44,153 bases of DNA from Bacteroidales bacterium UBA6117 (GTDB lineage: Bacteria; Bacteroidota; Bacteroidia; Bacteroidales; VadinHA17), in assembly GCA_002428385.1 (NCBI GenBank), contig DIWB01000034.1:37570-81722 (forward strand). Reading direction: 5' to 3'. The first letter of the stretch is position 1. Every line of letters begins with the position of its first letter. The notes beneath the pieces are model-generated. The model saw only the letters and a list, made by a program, of their open reading frames with translations, did no database searches and was not told the origin of the DNA. Shown piece after piece: positions 41,005 through 44,153 of this stretch. The translations under genes and the position numbers were made by a program.

Positions 41005-41628
41005 TCAGCAGCCGCCCGCAGGTTTCTTCTTTGCCTTGGCTGTCACGGCGGGTTTCGCAGCTTTAACCGCCGGGGCAGATGTTTCTGTTGAAACAACACC
41101 TCCGCCGCCAAGAGCAGCCGCAGCGCTAAGCCGGAAATCGTACCTGGCGAATTCCTCATCCGGACTTGTTTGTGCAGGTTCTTGTGGCGAGAGAATATTG
41201 CCAAACCAGTAATTAAGTCCTCCTTCAAGCACGAAATTGTTTTCATAACCCAGCTGCCTTGTTATCATCCATGCCTGATTGGCATACACTGAACCGTTTG
41301 AATAAAAAACATTTACGTAGGCATCCTGGTTCAGGATATCCTTATATTCTTCAGCAAGGAGATTGCTGAGCGGAACGTTAACAGCTCCGGGCATGCTGTA
41401 TGCATCAAATTCCTCAGGCGTCCTCACATCTATAAGGCGCAGGGAGGGATCCTTCTGAACCAGCATATCGGCTATTGCATCAGGAGTGATAAACTGAACT
41501 CCTGCTCCCGCTTCCTGAAGAAGTTCCTCAGGTGTAAGACGAGTCTGGCTGATCCTGTCGGCAGGTACGGCTGCCAGAATTATACCAAGTGGTATAATAA
41601 TAAATGCAAGTAATTTTAACTGCTTCAT
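41005..41628 (-). CDS. Exported rhodanese-like protein with a C-terminal Gly-Gly-Cys
   Basis: About 207 aa from the ATG at 41626-41628 (MKQLKLLAFIIIPLGIILAA, signal peptide or anchor). A single rhodanese domain is clear: FITPDAIADML, LRLIDVRTPEEFDAYSMPGAVNVPLSNL, and GLNYWFGN at the end. At the active-site loop, where CRxGxR is expected, the sequence is VFYSNGSVY; the catalytic Cys is replaced. The C-terminal 45 residues are Ala/Lys/Pro-rich (AKAKKKPAGGC) and end in the protein's only obvious Cys. This is like the GGC arm of sulfur carriers such as SoxY. It is located between the YeeE pair and pncB. Confidence 0.75.
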   Translation of the reverse strand: MKQLKLLAFIIIPLGIILAAVPADRISQTRLTPEELLQEAGAGVQFITPDAIADMLVQKDPSLRLIDVRTPEEFDAYSMPGAVNVPLSNLLAEEYKDILNQDAYVNVFYSNGSVYANQAWMITRQLGYENNFVLEGGLNYWFGNILSPQEPAQTSPDEEFARYDFRLSAAAALGGGGVVSTETSAPAVKAAKPAVTAKAKKKPAGGC

Positions 41629-41645
41629 GATTATATATATTATAG

Positions 41646-42236
41646 TTAATATTCTTCTCTCGGGAACTTTTTCTCCGCCCATTCAGCTACAAGAAACATG
41701 CCGATTGCTGCCAGTATCATAAATAGTCCGAAAAGACCGTCGGACATGCCGAGTTTTTCGCTGACCTTTGGCTCTCCAAGGTAATTTGCAAGATATAGTT
41801 TCTCCCACCATCCGTAGGTGAAGGCAAATCCGTAAACCCCGATGAAAAGTCCCGCGATGAAGACCATCGCATCTATTTTCCCGATGGCAGCTCCGCAGAA
41901 GCTGGTTCCCGGACAGAAGCCTCCCATAATGAATCCGGCGCCCATCACTACCCCGCCTATGATTGCTGAAGTAAGGTAAGTCGGATTGACATAGATCAGG
42001 CTAAGGTCGACCCAGCCGAAAAGGCTCATGAAAAGGAGTCCGAGCATTGCCGTAATGGCCGCGGTAAAAAACACTTTAAGCACAACGGCATCGTAGCCGT
42101 AGAATATCCCTGCAAGCTTGCGGCTTGAAGAGAATCCGGAGCTTTCGAGCACCCACCCGAAAGCTATTCCGATAAAGAATGCAAGCAAAAAATTGGTATT
42201 TTCCGAAATAAGTTCATTTGGCGCCAGTGGTCCCAT
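41646..42236 (-). CDS. YeeE/YedE family membrane protein, larger half
   Basis: About 196 aa from the ATG at 42234-42236 (MGPLAPNELISENTNF); an earlier frame start at 42281 would overlap the neighbouring gene. Five or so membrane segments. The family motifs GWVLESSGFSSSRKLAG and MGGFCPGTSFCGAAIGKID are present; the latter has two Cys in the sulfur-conducting region. It corresponds to one half of full-length YeeE (TsuA) thiosulfate transporters and probably pairs with the next protein. Followed after 17 bases by the rhodanese-like gene. Confidence 0.85.
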   Translation of the reverse strand: MGPLAPNELISENTNFLLAFFIGIAFGWVLESSGFSSSRKLAGIFYGYDAVVLKVFFTAAITAMLGLLFMSLFGWVDLSLIYVNPTYLTSAIIGGVVMGAGFIMGGFCPGTSFCGAAIGKIDAMVFIAGLFIGVYGFAFTYGWWEKLYLANYLGEPKVSEKLGMSDGLFGLFMILAAIGMFLVAEWAEKKFPREEY

Positions 42237-42249
42237 TTTGTCCTCCTTT

Positions 42250-42786
42250 TTAAATCCAGTTTCTTCTGAAAAAATATGCAAGCGCGAATGCAGTGCCGAA
42301 GATGGCCATCATTGTTATGAAGCCTCCCATGGAGAGCACTGCCATGCCGCTGAGCGCTGATCCGCTTGTACAGCCTCGTCCCAGCTGTGATCCGAAGCCG
42401 AAAAGCACGCCGCCGGCCAGCGCGAAGACAAGCCTTCGGCGGGATGTGATTTTCGGGGAATGCTCAACTTTGAGTTTAAGGCGGCCGGCCACGGCTCCTG
42501 AAAGGAAGCCGCCTACCAGTACCCCCAGCATCTCAAAGACAAGCCAGGATTTCATTGGATTTCCGCCGTGCGATTCAGCATATTCGGCCATGAAGGGATT
42601 TGTATTAACCGCATCTTTATCCACTGCCCTGATCGTTGTTGCCACTACACTCTTTACTGCCCCGCTTGCGCCCAGTCCCCTGCCGGCGACAAAATTCGCT
42701 GCAAGCAGCACGAGACCGAGCAGGACACCGCCCAGGTAAGGGTTGAGGTATTTTCTGCTCTTACTTGTTTTTGTATTGTTGCTCAT
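42250..42786 (-). CDS. YeeE/YedE family membrane protein, smaller half
   Basis: A 178-aa protein with about four membrane segments. It has GGVLLGLVLLAANFVAGRGLG at the N-terminus and the signature FGSQLGRGCTSGSALSGMAVL with one Cys, the counterpart of the FCPGTSFCG region in the partner gene 13 bases downstream. A loop at about residues 45-85 (AVDKDAVNTNPFMAEYAES) is longer than in many members. Together the pair is expected to move a sulfur compound such as thiosulfate. Confidence 0.85.
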   Translation of the reverse strand: MSNNTKTSKSRKYLNPYLGGVLLGLVLLAANFVAGRGLGASGAVKSVVATTIRAVDKDAVNTNPFMAEYAESHGGNPMKSWLVFEMLGVLVGGFLSGAVAGRLKLKVEHSPKITSRRRLVFALAGGVLFGFGSQLGRGCTSGSALSGMAVLSMGGFITMMAIFGTAFALAYFFRRNWI

Positions 42787-42808
42787 ATTGTTGTGTTTAT
42801 TGTTGATA

Positions 42809-43750
42809 TCAGTATAACCACCGGCTTACCTGTCCGGCAAATACAAAAATAAATCTGAACATCAGGCTTCCGAACACTACCAGAATTCCGGGGATCACGG
42901 CGGGGATATGAAATCCCCTGAGTTCCATAAGGTCAAGGACTGCCGGAATGATTATTCCCAGAACCACTACAAATATCCAGAAGGCCATTGTGTAGGGGCC
43001 GCCGAGGAAAAGTCCCGCCGCTTCGATCTGCACCTGGGTGCTTGCCAGGAAACCCATGAACATGTGAACGATCAGGAAAAGTTCAACGCCGAGAATGATG
43101 AGGTCGATCTTTGTAAAGAGAAGTCGCTCCTTGCTGTCTCTCGAAGACAGCACTATTGTTGCCGCGCCGGCTGAAAGTCCTGATGCCAGGAAAAGAGGGC
43201 CAAGCACCGAGGTGTTCCACAGAGGCCTGGCATTAAATGCGGATAGCAGAATTCCGGTATAAACACCTGTTATGATTGCAAAGATCATTATCACCCAGGC
43301 AAGCGGTTTCTTATGCTTATTAAAGAAGGTCTCGAGATCTTTCAGCCATGAGTATTTCCAGTCCCAGTTTGGAAAAAATTCCCTGATATGGAGCGCGCAC
43401 CATATGAAGGATGCGGTGGTAATGACAAGGAGTGTCCAGGCTCCCCACGACATGGGAGACTCCAGCCTGATTGTGGTGTAAAGCTGCCAGAAGTAAGCCT
43501 TGTGTCGGAGGTCTATAAAAAGGGCGGCAAGGCCGATCACCAGGGCAACAGGTGCAACGAACGGGACTCGTCGCACTGCAGTGCGGAACTCGTTTTCCTT
43601 CCCCATCAGGTAATACAATGCGGCAAAGAAAAGCACTCCGGCCGCCAGTCCTCCAAGGAAAAGGTACAACGGGATCGGCCAGTGCCAGATTTGCAATTGC
43701 GGATCAACCCCCAGGTTTTCTCTTCCGCTGATAATCAATTCTTCGTTCAT
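42809..43750 (-). CDS. NrfD/PsrC family membrane subunit of a respiratory complex
   Basis: A 313-aa membrane protein with about eight segments. It starts at ATG 43748-43750 and shows the NrfD/PsrC pattern: WHWPIPLYLFLGGLAAGVLFFAALY, LFIDLRHKAYFWQLYTT, SPMSWGAWTLL, VYTGILLSAFNARPLWNTSVLGPLF, and a late LELRGF-like segment. Such subunits bind quinol and anchor polysulfide, tetrathionate, DMSO or nitrite reductases. It follows the Fe-S protein gene by 7 bases. The catalytic (molybdenum) subunit is expected upstream, beyond the right edge. Confidence 0.9.
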   Translation of the reverse strand: MNEELIISGRENLGVDPQLQIWHWPIPLYLFLGGLAAGVLFFAALYYLMGKENEFRTAVRRVPFVAPVALVIGLAALFIDLRHKAYFWQLYTTIRLESPMSWGAWTLLVITTASFIWCALHIREFFPNWDWKYSWLKDLETFFNKHKKPLAWVIMIFAIITGVYTGILLSAFNARPLWNTSVLGPLFLASGLSAGAATIVLSSRDSKERLLFTKIDLIILGVELFLIVHMFMGFLASTQVQIEAAGLFLGGPYTMAFWIFVVVLGIIIPAVLDLMELRGFHIPAVIPGILVVFGSLMFRFIFVFAGQVSRWLY

Positions 43751-43757
43751 TGTCTTC

Positions 43758-44153
43758 TCAGATAAGGAAATACAACTGTGGTTTCGTGCCTGCTTCGGGT
43801 ATCAGGGTTTTGTGCTTGCGCTTTTTCAAAACCTTGCTCACATCGCTGTTGGGATCATCAAGATCACCGAAATACATGCATTTGGTCGGACAAACGGCCA
43901 CGCAGGCGGGAAGCATTCCCTGCCTTACCCGGTGGATGCAGAAAGTGCATTTGTCGACATAGCCTTTGGGATGAGGGTAGCGTGCATCATATGGGCATGA
44001 GGCGATACATGCGCCGCAGCCAATGCACTTATTGGGTTTCACCAGGACAACGCCACCCTCTACAATGTGGCTGGCACCTGTAGGACAGCATCTTACACAG
44101 GGAGCGTTATCGCAATGATTACAGCGTTCGGACCTTAATTCCACCTCGAGCTG
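43758..44153 (-). CDS. Fe-S electron transfer subunit (PsrB/NrfC/DmsB-like), partial
   Basis: The gene continues past the right edge; codons before the GTG at 44144 (reading Q-L-E) show that the start is outside. Cysteine motifs visible in order are CNHCDNAPCVRCCP, CIGCGACIASCP and CTFCIHRVRQGMLPACVAVCP, which would hold three of the usual four [4Fe-4S] clusters; the first set of Cys is expected upstream. It ends with a Lys-rich helix and TKPQLYFLI. It would carry electrons between the NrfD-type membrane subunit and a catalytic subunit that is not in the window. Confidence 0.92.
   Translation of the reverse strand, partial: QLEVELRSERCNHCDNAPCVRCCPTGASHIVEGGVVLVKPNKCIGCGACIASCPYDARYPHPKGYVDKCTFCIHRVRQGMLPACVAVCPTKCMYFGDLDDPNSDVSKVLKKRKHKTLIPEAGTKPQLYFLI

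Overview
The window looks like a chromosomal segment of a member of the Bacteroidota, probably an uncultured Bacteroidales/Marinilabiliales-type organism. Direct signs are a type IX secretion C-terminal sorting domain on the first protein, several upstream boxes of the form TAnnTTTG (the Bacteroidota -7 element) with few Shine-Dalgarno sequences, and families typical of the phylum (DUF4197, DUF6051, Ig-like lipoprotein, 4-TM LytTR regulator). No phage, plasmid, CRISPR or transposase gene was seen.

Layout. 1-980: end of a large secreted protein (discoidin-type domain plus sorting signal), then a minus-strand tRNA-Val with its terminator. 1496-12032: a long minus-strand stretch with a GNAT-like protein, a DUF4197 lipoprotein, IspD, a long-chain acyl-CoA ligase, a small membrane protein, a sugar cluster (ROK kinase, SIS-domain protein, CBM9-like protein, second ROK kinase) and an Ig-like lipoprotein. 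12177-20315: mixed housekeeping and envelope genes (Lgt, TetR, class II aldolase, monooxygenase-like lipoprotein, CDP-alcohol phosphotransferase, S41 protease, TPR protein, alpha/beta hydrolase). 20491-22199: cysteine synthesis pair. 22394-29402: a complete efflux operon (TetR, TolC, HlyD-type adaptor, two ATPases, two ABC-2 permeases) with a well-formed promoter and a nested dyad operator. 29482-31799: a 43-aa membrane peptide, a LytTR regulator and a divergent DUF6051 hydrolase sharing a three-unit 20-bp direct repeat. 31872-33992: MBL hydrolase, a GH43 gene fragment and an exported O-methyltransferase. 34195-38696: histidine kinase, response regulator and TrkH (potassium uptake), then a DHODH-like protein. 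38991-44153: a minus-strand operon running from a polysulfide-reductase-like Fe-S subunit and NrfD membrane subunit, through two half-size YeeE/YedE transporters and a rhodanese-like protein ending in Gly-Gly-Cys, to PncB and PncA.

Two items stand out. The sulfur operon at the right end contains a rhodanese fold that appears to lack its catalytic cysteine but ends in a lysine/alanine-rich arm with a terminal GGC; I infer it could be a sulfur carrier between the YeeE pair and the reductase. Second, two gene-free loci (13807-14142 and 38710-38973) are copies, in opposite orientation, of one non-coding composite element: two nested palindromes at each end with asymmetric 22- and 25-nt spacers, and a core in which the segment starting GGCAACA has been tandemly multiplied. 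All functional assignments come from reading the sequence; none was checked by a database search.
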